Shown here: in pieces, positions 24,037 to 33,051 of the stretch | Numbering within the stretch: position 1 is the first letter of the stretch | Layout of the letters: every line of letters starts with the position of its first letter | Source of the DNA: Mycobacterium montefiorense | GTDB lineage: Bacteria > Actinomycetota > Actinomycetes > Mycobacteriales > Mycobacteriaceae | DNA length: 64,000 nucleotides | Assembly: GCF_003112775.1 (NCBI RefSeq) | Contig: NZ_BFCH01000048.1 | Span: 124,001 to 188,000 of the forward strand | Direction: 5' to 3' | The notes under the pieces: model-generated | What the model saw: the letters and a program-made list of their open reading frames with translations, nothing else | Database searches by the model: none | Told to the model about the DNA's origin: nothing | Program-made: the position numbers and the translations under genes

Positions 24037-24509
24037 TGAGTGTGTCCTTCGAGGCAACCGCCGACCTCGTCGACGGCATCGGACCAGACGTACGCAGCTG
24101 CGATCTTCAGTTCCGCCAGTTCGGTGGGCGCACAGAATTCGCCGGACCGATCAGCACGGTGCGCTGTTTCGAGGACAACGCGCTGCTGAAATCCGTACTA
24201 TCCCAACCGAGTACCGGCGGAGTGCTAGTGATCGATGGGGCCGGCTCGCTGCACTGCGCGGTGGTCGGCGATCTCATCGCCGAACTCGCCCGCTCCAACG
24301 GCTGGGCCGGGCTGATCATCAACGGCGCTGTGCGTGACGCCGCAGCGTTGCGCGGCATCGACATCGGCATCAAGGCGCTGGGCACCAATCCGCGCAAAAG
24401 CAGCAAGACCGGCGACGGCGAACGCGACGTTGAAGTCAGCCTCGGCGGAGTGACGTTTGTGCCCGGAGAGATCGCCTACAGCGACGACGACGGCATCGTC
24501 GTCGTCTAG
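24036..24509 (+). CDS. rraA: RraA-family protein (RNase E regulator / aldolase-like)
   Basis: A 157-residue protein, the length I recall for Rv3853. The RraA fold signature includes GVLVIDGAGSLHCAVVGDLIAELA and GLIINGAVRDAAALRGIDIGIKALGTNPRK. It has been misannotated as MenG methyltransferase. It may modulate RNase E or have oxaloacetate decarboxylase activity. Translationally coupled to hns. Confidence 0.92.
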   Translation: MSVSFEATADLVDGIGPDVRSCDLQFRQFGGRTEFAGPISTVRCFEDNALLKSVLSQPSTGGVLVIDGAGSLHCAVVGDLIAELARSNGWAGLIINGAVRDAAALRGIDIGIKALGTNPRKSSKTGDGERDVEVSLGGVTFVPGEIAYSDDDGIVVV

Positions 24510-24514
24510 CCCCG

Positions 24515-25984
24515 CTAAGCCGATACTCGCGCGCGCTTTCTCGCGAATCGCAGGCCTTCGTCGGCAACCTTGCCGCGCCGGATCATGCGCATGTCGAACA
24601 AATAGTTCTGCTTGAGCCGCCACGGTGCGCGCGATCCCGACTTGGGCAGCAGGTGCGCCGAGCGCTGGAAGTAGCCCGGACTGAAGTCCATGAACGGCAG
24701 CTCGTCGACGTCGTTATCGGGACGCTGCGGCTCCACGTTGTCAAAGCCCTTAGCGTCCATGTAATTGAGCAGCCGGCATACGAATTCGGAAACCAGGTCG
24801 GCTTTGAGTGTCCATGACGCGTTCGTGTAGCCGAACGTGATGGCGAAATTCGGCACCCCGGAGAACATCAAGCCTTTGTAAGTCATCAGCGACGTCAAGT
24901 CGAAGGGCACACCATTGCGGCTGGGCTGCACTCCGCCCAGCAACTGCATGTTCAAACCCGTTGCGGTAACGATGATGTCGGCCGGTAGCTCCTCACCCGA
25001 AGCGAGCCTGATTCCGGTCTGGGTAAACCGGTCGATAGTGTCGGTGACGACATCCGCCTTGCCGTGCCGGATGGTCCGGAAGAAATCGCCGTCGGGCGCC
25101 AGGCACAGCCGCTGGTCCCACACGTTGTAGCTCGGCCCGAAGTGCTTTTCGACGTCGTAGCCCTTCGGCAGACGGTGCTGCGCCATCGTCATCAACGTCT
25201 TACGCATGTAGGCGGGGCGCTTGCGGGCCAGCTGATACTGGAATGTGCTGAACGCGATGGCTTTCCAGCGGTTCGCGAGGTGCGCAAGGCGTTCCGGCAG
25301 CAGCCGGTTGAATCGCACGGCAAACGGGTCGACCCCGGGCAGTGAACCGATGTAGGTCGGTGAGCGCTGCAACATCGTCACATGTCCGGAGCCCGAATTC
25401 ACCAAAGCAGGAATCAAAGTGATCGCAGTGGCGCCGGAGCCGATCACGACGATCTTCTTGCCCGCATAGTTGAGGTCGTCGGGCCAGTGCTGCGGATGCA
25501 CGATCGTGCCGCCGAAGTCTTCGGCGCCGGGGAACGTCGGCGAATATCCCTCGTCGTAGTTGTAGTAGCCGGTGCACGCGATCAGAAAGGCGCAAGTGAT
25601 CTCGCGCTGCTGGCCGTCGCATTCGACGGTCAGGGTCCAGCGATTGTCGGCGTCGGACCAATCGGTGGCCACGACGCGGTGGCGGTAGCGGATGTGCTGG
25701 TCGATTTTGTTCTCGACCACGGTGTCCTTGATATACGCCTTGATGTCGGCGCCGTCGGCGATCGACTTCGCCGAGCGCCACGGCTTGAACCGGAACCCGA
25801 GGGTGAACATGTCCGAGTCGGACCGGATGCCCGGGTATTTGAAAAGGTCCCACGTGCCGCCGAGGTCGTCGCGGCGCTCCAAGATGGCGTAGCTCTTGGT
25901 CGGGCAGCGGTCCTGCAGGTGCCAGGCGGCGCTGACGCCGGAGATTCCGGCGCCCACGATGACGACGTCCAGGTGATCAGTCAT
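24515..25984 (-). CDS. ethA: Baeyer-Villiger monooxygenase EthA
   Basis: A 489-residue FAD/NADPH monooxygenase, identical in length to M. tuberculosis EthA, the enzyme that activates ethionamide. It has the FAD site VVIVGAGISG (GxGxxG at 11-16), the Baeyer-Villiger fingerprint FGGTIVHPQHW (FxGxxxHxxxW), and the NADPH site IVVIGSGATA. The natural substrate is likely a ketone or mycolic-acid-related ketone. Divergent from ethR across an operator-bearing gap. Confidence 0.96.
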   Translation of the reverse strand: MTDHLDVVIVGAGISGVSAAWHLQDRCPTKSYAILERRDDLGGTWDLFKYPGIRSDSDMFTLGFRFKPWRSAKSIADGADIKAYIKDTVVENKIDQHIRYRHRVVATDWSDADNRWTLTVECDGQQREITCAFLIACTGYYNYDEGYSPTFPGAEDFGGTIVHPQHWPDDLNYAGKKIVVIGSGATAITLIPALVNSGSGHVTMLQRSPTYIGSLPGVDPFAVRFNRLLPERLAHLANRWKAIAFSTFQYQLARKRPAYMRKTLMTMAQHRLPKGYDVEKHFGPSYNVWDQRLCLAPDGDFFRTIRHGKADVVTDTIDRFTQTGIRLASGEELPADIIVTATGLNMQLLGGVQPSRNGVPFDLTSLMTYKGLMFSGVPNFAITFGYTNASWTLKADLVSEFVCRLLNYMDAKGFDNVEPQRPDNDVDELPFMDFSPGYFQRSAHLLPKSGSRAPWRLKQNYLFDMRMIRRGKVADEGLRFARKRARVSA

Positions 25985-25996
25985 GGCAGCAACGCT

Positions 25997-26046
25997 ATCA
26001 ACGCCGCGTCGAACTAGTCAACACACTGTCGAAACTCTCAACGATG
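25997..26046. promoter_or_regulatory. EthR operator between ethA and ethR
   Basis: Repeated elements across about 50 bp: ATCAACG, GTCGAACTAGTCAAC, CTGTCGAAACTCTCAACG. TCAAC recurs three times and GTCGAA twice at near-regular spacing, like the long multi-site operator known for M. tuberculosis EthR, which binds as several dimers. Confidence 0.7.
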
Positions 26047-26061
26047 TGTAAAGTAGCGGGC

Positions 26062-26703
26062 GTGACCACTGCCGGCCAGACTCGCGCCCTGCGCTGCCGT
26101 CGTTCCCTGCGCCCATCGGGTGACGATCGTGAGCAGGCGATCCTGGCGACCGCCGAGCGCCTGCTCGAGGACCGCTCGCTGGCCGACATTTCGGTCGATG
26201 ACCTGGCTAAAGGCGCCGGTATCTCGCGCCCCACGTTCTACTTCTATTTCAAGTCCAAAGAGGCCGTGCTGCTGTCGCTGCTCGAGCCGGTGATCGCGCG
26301 CGCCGACTCCGAGTTCGACGGCGCGGTGCAGCGACTCCCGGCCGACCCGCGCCGGGTGTGGCGTAACGGCATCAAAGCGTTCTTCACCGCGTTCAGCACA
26401 CAGCGAGCAGTGGCGCGGACCGCAACGGAGGCGCTGGCCACCAGCTCGGAGCTACGGACGGTCTGGTCGGGTTTCATGCAGAAATGGATCGACCAAACCA
26501 CCGCCATGATCGCCGCCGAACGGGAACGCGGCGCCGCGCCCGACACCATTCCGGCCGCGGACCTGGCCACCTCGTTGAACCAGATGAACGAGCGCACGAT
26601 GATGGCCGCGCTGTCCGCCGAAACGCCTGCGGTCGAGGCCGAGCGAGTCGTCGACACCCTCACCCACATCTGGGTGAGCAGCATCTACGGCGACGCCGGC
26701 TAG
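26062..26703 (+). CDS. ethR: TetR-family repressor EthR
   Basis: A 213-residue repressor of ethA. The DNA-binding domain ILATAERLLEDRSLADISV through GISRPTFYFYFKSKEAVL is nearly identical to M. tuberculosis EthR; the C-terminal ligand tunnel domain is more divergent but keeps MNERTMMAALS and THIWVSSIYG. GTG at 26062 chosen over an upstream ATG because it matches the family start; the upstream ATG lies in the operator. Confidence 0.93.
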   Translation: MTTAGQTRALRCRRSLRPSGDDREQAILATAERLLEDRSLADISVDDLAKGAGISRPTFYFYFKSKEAVLLSLLEPVIARADSEFDGAVQRLPADPRRVWRNGIKAFFTAFSTQRAVARTATEALATSSELRTVWSGFMQKWIDQTTAMIAAERERGAAPDTIPAADLATSLNQMNERTMMAALSAETPAVEAERVVDTLTHIWVSSIYGDAG

Positions 26704-26719
26704 TTGTCACCCCTGCGTG

Positions 26720-26733
26720 CGAACATATGTTCG
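26720..26733. promoter_or_regulatory. LexA (SOS) box overlapping the dinB3 start
   Basis: CGAACATATGTTCG, a perfect 14-bp palindrome fitting the mycobacterial SOS box core CGAAC-N4-GTTCG. It overlaps the ATG at 26727, so LexA would sit on the start region of the polymerase gene. Confidence 0.7.
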
Positions 26734-27926
26734 TGCGGCGTGAAGCGTCGATCCTGCACGCGGACCTGGATTCGTTCTACGCGTCCGTAGAACAGCGCGA
26801 CGCCCCGACCTTGCGAGGCCGCCCAGTGATCGTTGGCGGCGCAGTCGTGCTGGCCGCCAGTTATGAAGCGAAGGCCTATGGCGTGCGCACGGCGATGGGC
26901 GGCAGGCAGGCACGACAACTCTGTCCCGATGCCGTCGTGGTCCCACCACGGATGACGGCCTACTCGCGTGCCAGCGATGCGGTATTCGAGGTGTTCCGAG
27001 ACGCCACGCCAATCGTGGAGCCGCTCTCGGTGGACGAGGCTTTCCTGGACGTCGGCGGCCTGCGCCGGGTCTCCGGCACACCGGTTCAGATCGCGCAGCG
27101 GCTGCGCGTCGATGTGTGCGACCGGGTCGGCCTGCCCATCACCGTGGGCATCGCGAGGACCAAGTTCCTGGCCAAGGTCGCCAGCCAGGAGGCCAAGCCG
27201 GACGGGCTTCTGCTGGTGCCGCCCGATCGGGAGCTGGCGTTCCTGCGCCCACTGCCGGTGCGCCGGTTATGGGGAGTCGGTGCGGTGACCGCCGACAAGC
27301 TGCACGCCTACGGACTCACGACGGTGGCCGACGTCGCCGCGCTCAGCGAGTCGACGCTGGCTTCGCTGCTGGGCGTCGCGATGGGCCGCCAGCTGTATGC
27401 GCTATCGCGCAACATCGACCGCCGCCGGGTGACCGCCGGCGTGCATCGACGGTCTGTGGGCGCCCAGCGCGCGCTGGGGCACGCCGGAAATCGCATGTCG
27501 GACAACGAGATCGACGCGGTGGTCGTCACCTTGATCGACCGCATCACGGCTCGGATGCGCGGCGCCGGGCGCACGGGTCGCACCGTGGTGCTGCGGCTGC
27601 GGTTCGACGACTTCACCCGCGCGACCCGCTCACACACCCTGCCCTGGGCGACATCGTCGACGCAGCCGATCCTGGCCACAGCCCGACGATTGGTCGCTGT
27701 CGCCGCACCCACGATTGCCCAACGCGGCTTGACGCTGATCGGCTTCGCGGTGTCGGGTATCGACCGCAGCGGTGCCCAGCAACTGATGCTGCCGTTTTAC
27801 TCCGAATCGCTCGCGGTCGACGCCGCGGTCGACCAGGTCCGTGCGCGCTTCGGCAAGGCCGCACTCACCCGGGGGGTATTGGTTGGACACGATTCGGGTA
27901 TAGAAATGCCACACCTTCCCGACTGA
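26727..27926 (+). CDS. dinB3: Y-family DNA polymerase IV (DinB3-type)
   Basis: A 399-residue translesion polymerase. The catalytic carboxylates are Asp13 in HADLDSFYASVEQ and Asp103-Glu104 in SVDEAFLD, with Tyr18 at the steric-gate position. The thumb has the LWGVGAVTADKL helix-hairpin-helix; near the C-terminus QQLMLPF resembles a beta-clamp-binding peptide. Location beside ethA/ethR matches M. smegmatis DinB3, a paralogue absent from M. tuberculosis, so the symbol is by synteny. ATG 26727 or GTG 26733 may start; both lie in or next to a LexA box. Confidence 0.88.
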   Translation: MFVRREASILHADLDSFYASVEQRDAPTLRGRPVIVGGAVVLAASYEAKAYGVRTAMGGRQARQLCPDAVVVPPRMTAYSRASDAVFEVFRDATPIVEPLSVDEAFLDVGGLRRVSGTPVQIAQRLRVDVCDRVGLPITVGIARTKFLAKVASQEAKPDGLLLVPPDRELAFLRPLPVRRLWGVGAVTADKLHAYGLTTVADVAALSESTLASLLGVAMGRQLYALSRNIDRRRVTAGVHRRSVGAQRALGHAGNRMSDNEIDAVVVTLIDRITARMRGAGRTGRTVVLRLRFDDFTRATRSHTLPWATSSTQPILATARRLVAVAAPTIAQRGLTLIGFAVSGIDRSGAQQLMLPFYSESLAVDAAVDQVRARFGKAALTRGVLVGHDSGIEMPHLPD

Positions 27927-28074
27927 ATATTTTGCTCTGAATCACCAATTTCATTCCAGCCCATGCTATTTCGATGATAAGAGCATTGTTTGAGATGCTG
28001 CGGCCCCCGGCGGGCCCGAGTATCCGCTTGTAAGCTGGCGAAAACCCGACCTTGAAAGTGAGTGACTGAACACC

Positions 28075-28833
28075 ATGCCGCCGCCGGACAAAGCCCGCGA
28101 CAGTGGCCTGCCTCGCGAAGGTCTCTTGCTCGGCTATTGCGCGGTGCTCGCGTTATCCGCGGGCTTCGTCAACGCGGTGGCCCTGCTGATTTTGGCCTTG
28201 CCGGTCGGCAACCTCACCGCGATCACCACCCAACTGGGCATGAATACGGCAAATCCGTGGCTGTACGAAGGGCACGTGCTCGGCGCGATCCTGTTCGGCT
28301 TCCTGGTCGGCGCGATCACGGCTGGGGCAGTTCTCGCACCCACCCAGGCACTGGCGGGCCGACGCCATGCCGTCGTGCTGTTTACCGAGGCGGTGCTGCT
28401 CGCGCTCGCCGCGGCCGGCGTCGAAGACACCTTCGTCAAGGCACAGATCACTTCGCTGGGAATCGAGCTAACCGCCGTGCAGGCGATGTTCGCCGCCGCG
28501 GCCCTCGGCCTGCAGAATGGGTTGACCTCGAGCTTTCGCGGAATGTCGATCCGCACTACACACTTCACCGGGACTGTCACCGACCTCGGGCTGATGCTCG
28601 GCCGCAGCCGGCACGAGGGGATCCAGAAGTGGAAGGCTGCGATCCTCACGACGACGCTGTTGCTGTTTCTCGGCGGCGGCATCGCCGGGATCCTGTTCGG
28701 CGTTCACCTAGGCGGATATTCGCTGCTCCTTCCGGCCGCGACGTGCGCGATCGTGGCCGGCGCCAATTTGCTGCACAGCCGCGGCAACAGCGTCGAACCC
28801 GTTCCCGAGGCAGCGGAAACGGTCCGGGTCTGA
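28075..28833 (+). CDS. YoaK-family DUF1275 membrane protein
   Basis: A 252-residue protein with about six transmembrane helices. DUF1275 landmarks include SAGFVNAVALL near the start, GNLTAITTQLGM, and LGLQNGLTSSFRGMSIRTTHFTGTVTDLG in the middle. YoaK proteins are uncharacterised; transport is a guess. It stands alone, 148 nt after dinB3, and its stop is 4 nt from the convergent PHP gene. Confidence 0.85.
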   Translation: MPPPDKARDSGLPREGLLLGYCAVLALSAGFVNAVALLILALPVGNLTAITTQLGMNTANPWLYEGHVLGAILFGFLVGAITAGAVLAPTQALAGRRHAVVLFTEAVLLALAAAGVEDTFVKAQITSLGIELTAVQAMFAAAALGLQNGLTSSFRGMSIRTTHFTGTVTDLGLMLGRSRHEGIQKWKAAILTTTLLLFLGGGIAGILFGVHLGGYSLLLPAATCAIVAGANLLHSRGNSVEPVPEAAETVRV

Positions 28834-28837
28834 GGTT

Positions 28838-29845
28838 TCAGTTCGATTCGGTCCACTCCAGCAGCTTGTCGGCCGGCCAGGTGTTGACGATCCGATCGAC
28901 CGGAACGCCGGCGTCCAGCGCACGCTGGGCGCCGTAGCCCAGGAAGTCCAACTGGCCGGGGGCATGCGCGTCGGTGTCGATGCTGAACACGCAACCGATC
29001 TCCAGCGCGAGGTTCAGCAGCCGGGTCGGCGGGTCGCGGCGTTCGGGACGGGAGTTGATCTCGACCGCGGTGCCGTGATCACGACAGGCGGTGAAGACCC
29101 TCTCGGCGTCGAACTTCGACTCCGGCCGGATGCCGCGGTTGCCGGCAACCAGCCGGCCCGTGCAATGGCCCAGCACGTCGGCATGGCCGTCGGAGACGGC
29201 GCGAACCATTCGGCGGGTCATTGCCGCGGAGTCCATCGACAACTTGGAATGCACGCTGGCCACGACGACGTCGAGGCGCTCCAGGAGTTCGGGCTCCTGG
29301 TCCAGGCTGCCGTCGTCGAGGATGTCGACCTCGATACCGGTGAGGATGCGCATCGGTGCGAACCTGTCCCGCAGCCCGTCGATCACGCCGAGCTGTTTGC
29401 GCAATCGTTCCGCAGACAGTCCGTTGGCGATCGTCAACCGCGGCGAGTGATCGGTCAGCGCACAGTATTCATGACCCAGGGCCGCGGCGCTGGCCATCAT
29501 CTCTTCGATCGGTGCCGATCCGTCCGACCAGTTCGAATGCAGATGCAGGTCGCCGCGTAGCGCGGACCGCACCGCTCCGCCACCGAGATCGGTTGCCTCA
29601 GAACGTAATTCAACCAACGTGTCGGGCTCGCGGCCGGCCCAGGCCTGGGCGATGACCTTCGCGGTCTTGGGCCCGATACCCGGCAACGTCTGCCAGCTGT
29701 TGGCCTGCCCATGGCGCTCACGCTCGGCGTCATCGAGGGCCTCGACGATATCGGCGGCCTTGCGGTACGCCATCACGCGTTTAGGGTCCTGGCGGCTGCG
29801 GTCCTTGTAGTAGGCGATCTGCCGAAGAGCAGCTACCGGGTCCAT
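28838..29845 (-). CDS. PHP-domain phosphoesterase with helix-hairpin-helix (PolX-like, Rv3856c-like)
   Basis: A 335-residue protein, the Rv3856c length. The N-terminus has a helix-hairpin-helix (LPGIGPKTAKVI), as in PolX polymerases; residues from about 95 form a complete PHP metal site: GDLHLHSNWSDG, ALTDHSPRL, GIEVDIL, ASVHSK, LGHCTGR, EINSRPERRDP and IDTDAH. It resembles the C-terminal half of PolX without the polymerase. It could be a DNA 3'-phosphatase/exonuclease or a histidinol-phosphatase-like enzyme; the hairpin motif favours DNA repair, and SOS-boxed dinB3 is two genes away. Confidence 0.87.
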   Translation of the reverse strand: MDPVAALRQIAYYKDRSRQDPKRVMAYRKAADIVEALDDAERERHGQANSWQTLPGIGPKTAKVIAQAWAGREPDTLVELRSEATDLGGGAVRSALRGDLHLHSNWSDGSAPIEEMMASAAALGHEYCALTDHSPRLTIANGLSAERLRKQLGVIDGLRDRFAPMRILTGIEVDILDDGSLDQEPELLERLDVVVASVHSKLSMDSAAMTRRMVRAVSDGHADVLGHCTGRLVAGNRGIRPESKFDAERVFTACRDHGTAVEINSRPERRDPPTRLLNLALEIGCVFSIDTDAHAPGQLDFLGYGAQRALDAGVPVDRIVNTWPADKLLEWTESN

Positions 29846-29866
29846 GGCTCCAGTGTGCCTGGCCCT

Positions 29867-30307
29867 TCACCACAATTGCCCGGCGATGAAGCCGGCGAAG
29901 ACCGCCGCGAAGCCGCCGATCTCGCCAACGATCAGCAGGGCCATTGCCAACCCCGTCCCCCGCACCGGCTTCTCGAATTGGTTGACGGTGTCGCGCCGGG
30001 CACCGTGTTCGATATAACTGGCGATCGCTGCGACGAAGAAGAAGACCACGACCATCGCCGCTGTCAGGTTGACCCAGCTCGGCCAGGCGCTGAGTTCGAC
30101 GAAGACCGCGAGCAACAGGGTCGCGAACGAATAGAGCAACGCCGCGCGGTGGGCGATGTCGACGTAGGGATGCGCCCGGTGGTCGTCAGACGTCGCGATC
30201 CCCCGGTACTTCCAGACCCCGAGCACCAACGCCAACAAAAAGATCAGGCCGGCGAACAGCAGGGTGATCTTGGTGTCAGAGCCCAAGGGACCACAAGCGG
30301 TAGTCAT
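29867..30307 (-). CDS. Four-helix membrane protein (Rv3857c position)
   Basis: A 146-residue integral membrane protein with four hydrophobic helices (about residues 15-33, 56-72, 79-99, 122-142). ATG at 30307 chosen over a GTG 9 nt upstream. It sits upstream of the PHP gene in the same direction with a 21-nt gap, so co-transcription is likely. No recognised family or motif. Confidence 0.7.
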   Translation of the reverse strand: MTTACGPLGSDTKITLLFAGLIFLLALVLGVWKYRGIATSDDHRAHPYVDIAHRAALLYSFATLLLAVFVELSAWPSWVNLTAAMVVVFFFVAAIASYIEHGARRDTVNQFEKPVRGTGLAMALLIVGEIGGFAAVFAGFIAGQLW

Positions 30308-30358
30308 TGTCCGCACGAGTTTAGTTGCGCTTCATAAATCTCGACTAACTTCGGTGAC

Positions 30359-31210
30359 ATGCGATTCGCGTTCAAAACCTCACCACAAAACACCACCTGG
30401 CCGGGCATACTCGCGGTCTGGCAGGCCGCCGACGAGATCGACGTCTTCGAGTCCGGGTGGACGTTCGACCACTTCTACCCGATCTTCTCCGACAGCACCG
30501 GCCCGTGTCTGGAGGGCTGGACGACGCTGACCGCGCTGGCCCAGGCCACCAAGCGGCTGCGACTGGGCACCCTGGTCACCGGCATCCACTATCGCCACCC
30601 CGCGGTGCTGGCCAATATGGCCGCAGCCCTGGACGTCATCTCCAACGGCAGACTCGAACTCGGGATCGGTGCCGGCTGGAACGAGGAGGAGTCCGGCGCC
30701 TACGGCATCGAACTGGGCAGCATCAGGGAACGATTCGACCGGTTCGAGGAAGCCTGCCAAGTGCTGATCAGTCTGCTCAGTGAGCAGACGACGACCTTCG
30801 AAGGCAAGTATTACCAACTCAAGGACGCACGCAACGAGCCCAAGGGTCCGCAGCACCCGCACCCGCCAATCTGCATCGGCGGCAGCGGCGAGAAGCGCAC
30901 GCTTCCGCTGACCGCGCGCTACGCGCAGCACTGGAATTTCGCGGGTGGGACACCCGAGGAGTTCGCCCGCAAGCGCGACGTGCTGGCGGCGCGCTGCGCG
31001 GACATCGGCCGCGACCCCAAGGAAATCACCATGTCAGCCCACGTCCGCCTGGGTGAAGACCACGACCTCGGGCAAGTGATCGAGACGGCGGCCGGGCTAG
31101 GGGCCGAAGGACTGGACTTGGCGATCGTCTACCTGCCCCCGCCGCATGACCCGGCCATCCTGGAACCGTTGGCCGAGACGATCCGGGATTCGGGTTTATG
31201 GAAGGGATAA
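30359..31210 (+). CDS. LLM-class F420-dependent oxidoreductase
   Basis: A 283-residue luciferase-like TIM-barrel enzyme. Landmarks are DVFESGWTFDHF, RLRLGTLVTGIHYRHPAVLANMAAALDVISNGRLELGIGAGWNEEE and PPICIGGSGEKRTL, typical of mycobacterial F420-using members. The hydride acceptor is unknown. Divergent from the membrane protein gene upstream. Confidence 0.9.
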   Translation: MRFAFKTSPQNTTWPGILAVWQAADEIDVFESGWTFDHFYPIFSDSTGPCLEGWTTLTALAQATKRLRLGTLVTGIHYRHPAVLANMAAALDVISNGRLELGIGAGWNEEESGAYGIELGSIRERFDRFEEACQVLISLLSEQTTTFEGKYYQLKDARNEPKGPQHPHPPICIGGSGEKRTLPLTARYAQHWNFAGGTPEEFARKRDVLAARCADIGRDPKEITMSAHVRLGEDHDLGQVIETAAGLGAEGLDLAIVYLPPPHDPAILEPLAETIRDSGLWKG

Positions 31211-31584
31211 GCGCGGATTTTGGACTGCCTTCGGCGAAATGGCGAATTCGGAACGCCGAGCAAACCCGTTCTAGAATCGTGGATAGCTAATTCAGATTGT
31301 TATACCCCGAAGAGTAAGGCCTCTTCGGCGGTTACCAAACGCTCCCGCTTAGCGGGGAACTCGCGGCTCTTCACCGGGTGTCGAAGCCAAGACCAGGCCA
31401 TTCGCCCCACCCGCGAACTAGGTACTGGATTCATATGCACAGTGACCACTCCTGCGATCGGTCTGCCCCAATTGTGGCTCCGCTGTGACGAAGCACACAA
31501 GTCGCTATTAGACACCCGCGATCTGGCAAACTGTGGGAGACGCGCCGGGCAATTCCAGGCGTGTTTCTGATGTGACTGGTGTGA
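31211..31584. other. Gene-free interval between two convergent genes, with hairpins
   Basis: Between the LLM oxidoreductase and gltD. It contains three hairpins: CCGAAGAG-TAAGGC-CTCTTCGG (31307-31328, perfect), CCCGC-TTA-GCGGG (31344-31356, perfect) and ACGCGCC / GGCGTGT about 30-55 bp before gltD's end. The hairpins may terminate the convergent transcripts. Short frames present have no family resemblance. Confidence 0.55.
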
Positions 31585-33051
31585 TTATTGAAGCGGTGCG
31601 GCTGTCGGCTTGATGGGCGCCGGAAGCGCGGTTGACCCCATCAAATACCGATCCACCCCCGCCGCCGCGGCCCTGCCCTCGGCGATCGCCCAGACGATCA
31701 GCGACTGACCCCGGCCCATGTCTCCGGCAACGTAAACGCCGGGCACCGAGGTCTCGTAATCGGAGCCGCGCGAGACGTTACCGCGGTCGGTGAGCTTCAC
31801 GTCGAGGTCGGTGAGCAAGCCCGGCTTCTCGGGTCCGACGAAGCCCGTCGCCAGCAGCACCAAGTCGGCCTCGAGCTCGAAATCGGAGCCCTCGACCTTG
31901 ACGAACTTGCCGTCCTCCATCGTCACTTCGTGCGCCTTGAGCGCGGTCACGCGCCCGTCGGTGCCGACGAACATCTCGGTGTTGACCGAGAAGACCCGTT
32001 CGCCGCCTTCCTCGTGCGCCGATGACACCCGGTACATCAGGGGGTAGGTCGGCCACGGCGTGGATTCGGCGCGGGCTTCCGGTGGCCGCGGCATGATCTC
32101 GAACTGGTGGATGGCGACCGCACCTTGTCGATGCGCGGTGCCCAGGCAGTCGGCTCCGGTGTCGCCGCCGCCGATGATGATGACCTTCTTACCCTTGGCG
32201 GTGATCGGCGGCTGCCCGTCCTCGCCCAGAACGTCATCGCCTTCCTGCACCCGGTTGCCCCACGGCAGGTATTCCATTGCCTGGTGGATGCCGTCCAATT
32301 CGCGGCCCGGAACGGGTAGATCGCGCGCGGCGGTGGCACCGCCGGCCAGCACCACCGCATCGAAGTCGGCGAGCAGCTGTTCGGCGGTGATGTCACCTCC
32401 GACGTTGACGCCGGCCCGGAATTCGGTTCCCTCGGCACGCATTTGATCCAGTCGCCGGTCGAGGACGCGCTTCTCCATTTTGAATTCCGGAATTCCGTAG
32501 CGCAGCAGTCCACCGATGCGGTCGGCTCGCTCGAAGACGGTGACGCTGTGCCCGGCGCGGGTCAATTGCTGGGCGGCGGCCAATCCGGCCGGGCCCGAAC
32601 CGATTACGGCGACGGTCTTTCCGGTCAGCTTGGTCGGCGGCTTCGGCTCGACGAAGCCTTCGTCGAAGGCGTGGTCGATGATCTCCAGCTCGATCTGCTT
32701 GATCGTCACCGGATCCTGGTTGATGCCCAGCACACACGCCGGCTCACACGGTGCCGGACACAGCCGGCCAGTGAAGTCGGGGAAGTTGTTGGTAGCGTGC
32801 AGCCGTTCAATCGCGTCGCGCCAGCGCCCCCTGCGTACCAGGTCGTTCCATTCCGGGATCAAGTTGCCCAGCGGACAGCCATTGTGGCAGAAGGGAATAC
32901 CGCAGTCCATGCAACGGGTCGCCTGCTCGCGCAGGGTGTCGTCGTTGAACTCCTCGTAGACCTCTTTCCAGTCTTTCAACCGGAGCGGGACAGGCCGGCG
33001 TTGCGGCAGCTCCCGATGTGTGAACTTGAGGAAGCCACTTGGATCAGCCAT
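31585..33051 (-). CDS. gltD: Glutamate synthase (NADPH) small subunit
   Basis: A 488-residue FAD/iron-sulfur flavoprotein that feeds electrons from NADPH to GltB for glutamate synthesis. Cysteine ligands for the Fe-S clusters are in CMDCGIPFCHNGCPLGN and CPAPCEPACVLGI; the FAD site is VAVIGSGPAGLAAAQQL and the NADPH site VIIIGGGDTGADC. ATG at 33051 gives the M. tuberculosis length. It overlaps the end of gltB by 8 nt, so translation is coupled. Confidence 0.97.
   Translation of the reverse strand: MADPSGFLKFTHRELPQRRPVPLRLKDWKEVYEEFNDDTLREQATRCMDCGIPFCHNGCPLGNLIPEWNDLVRRGRWRDAIERLHATNNFPDFTGRLCPAPCEPACVLGINQDPVTIKQIELEIIDHAFDEGFVEPKPPTKLTGKTVAVIGSGPAGLAAAQQLTRAGHSVTVFERADRIGGLLRYGIPEFKMEKRVLDRRLDQMRAEGTEFRAGVNVGGDITAEQLLADFDAVVLAGGATAARDLPVPGRELDGIHQAMEYLPWGNRVQEGDDVLGEDGQPPITAKGKKVIIIGGGDTGADCLGTAHRQGAVAIHQFEIMPRPPEARAESTPWPTYPLMYRVSSAHEEGGERVFSVNTEMFVGTDGRVTALKAHEVTMEDGKFVKVEGSDFELEADLVLLATGFVGPEKPGLLTDLDVKLTDRGNVSRGSDYETSVPGVYVAGDMGRGQSLIVWAIAEGRAAAAGVDRYLMGSTALPAPIKPTAAPLQ

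Noticed and set aside
31300..31515. 71-codon minus-strand frame in the LLM/gltD gap
   Set aside because: No recognisable motif, no ribosome site, and it overlaps two hairpins.
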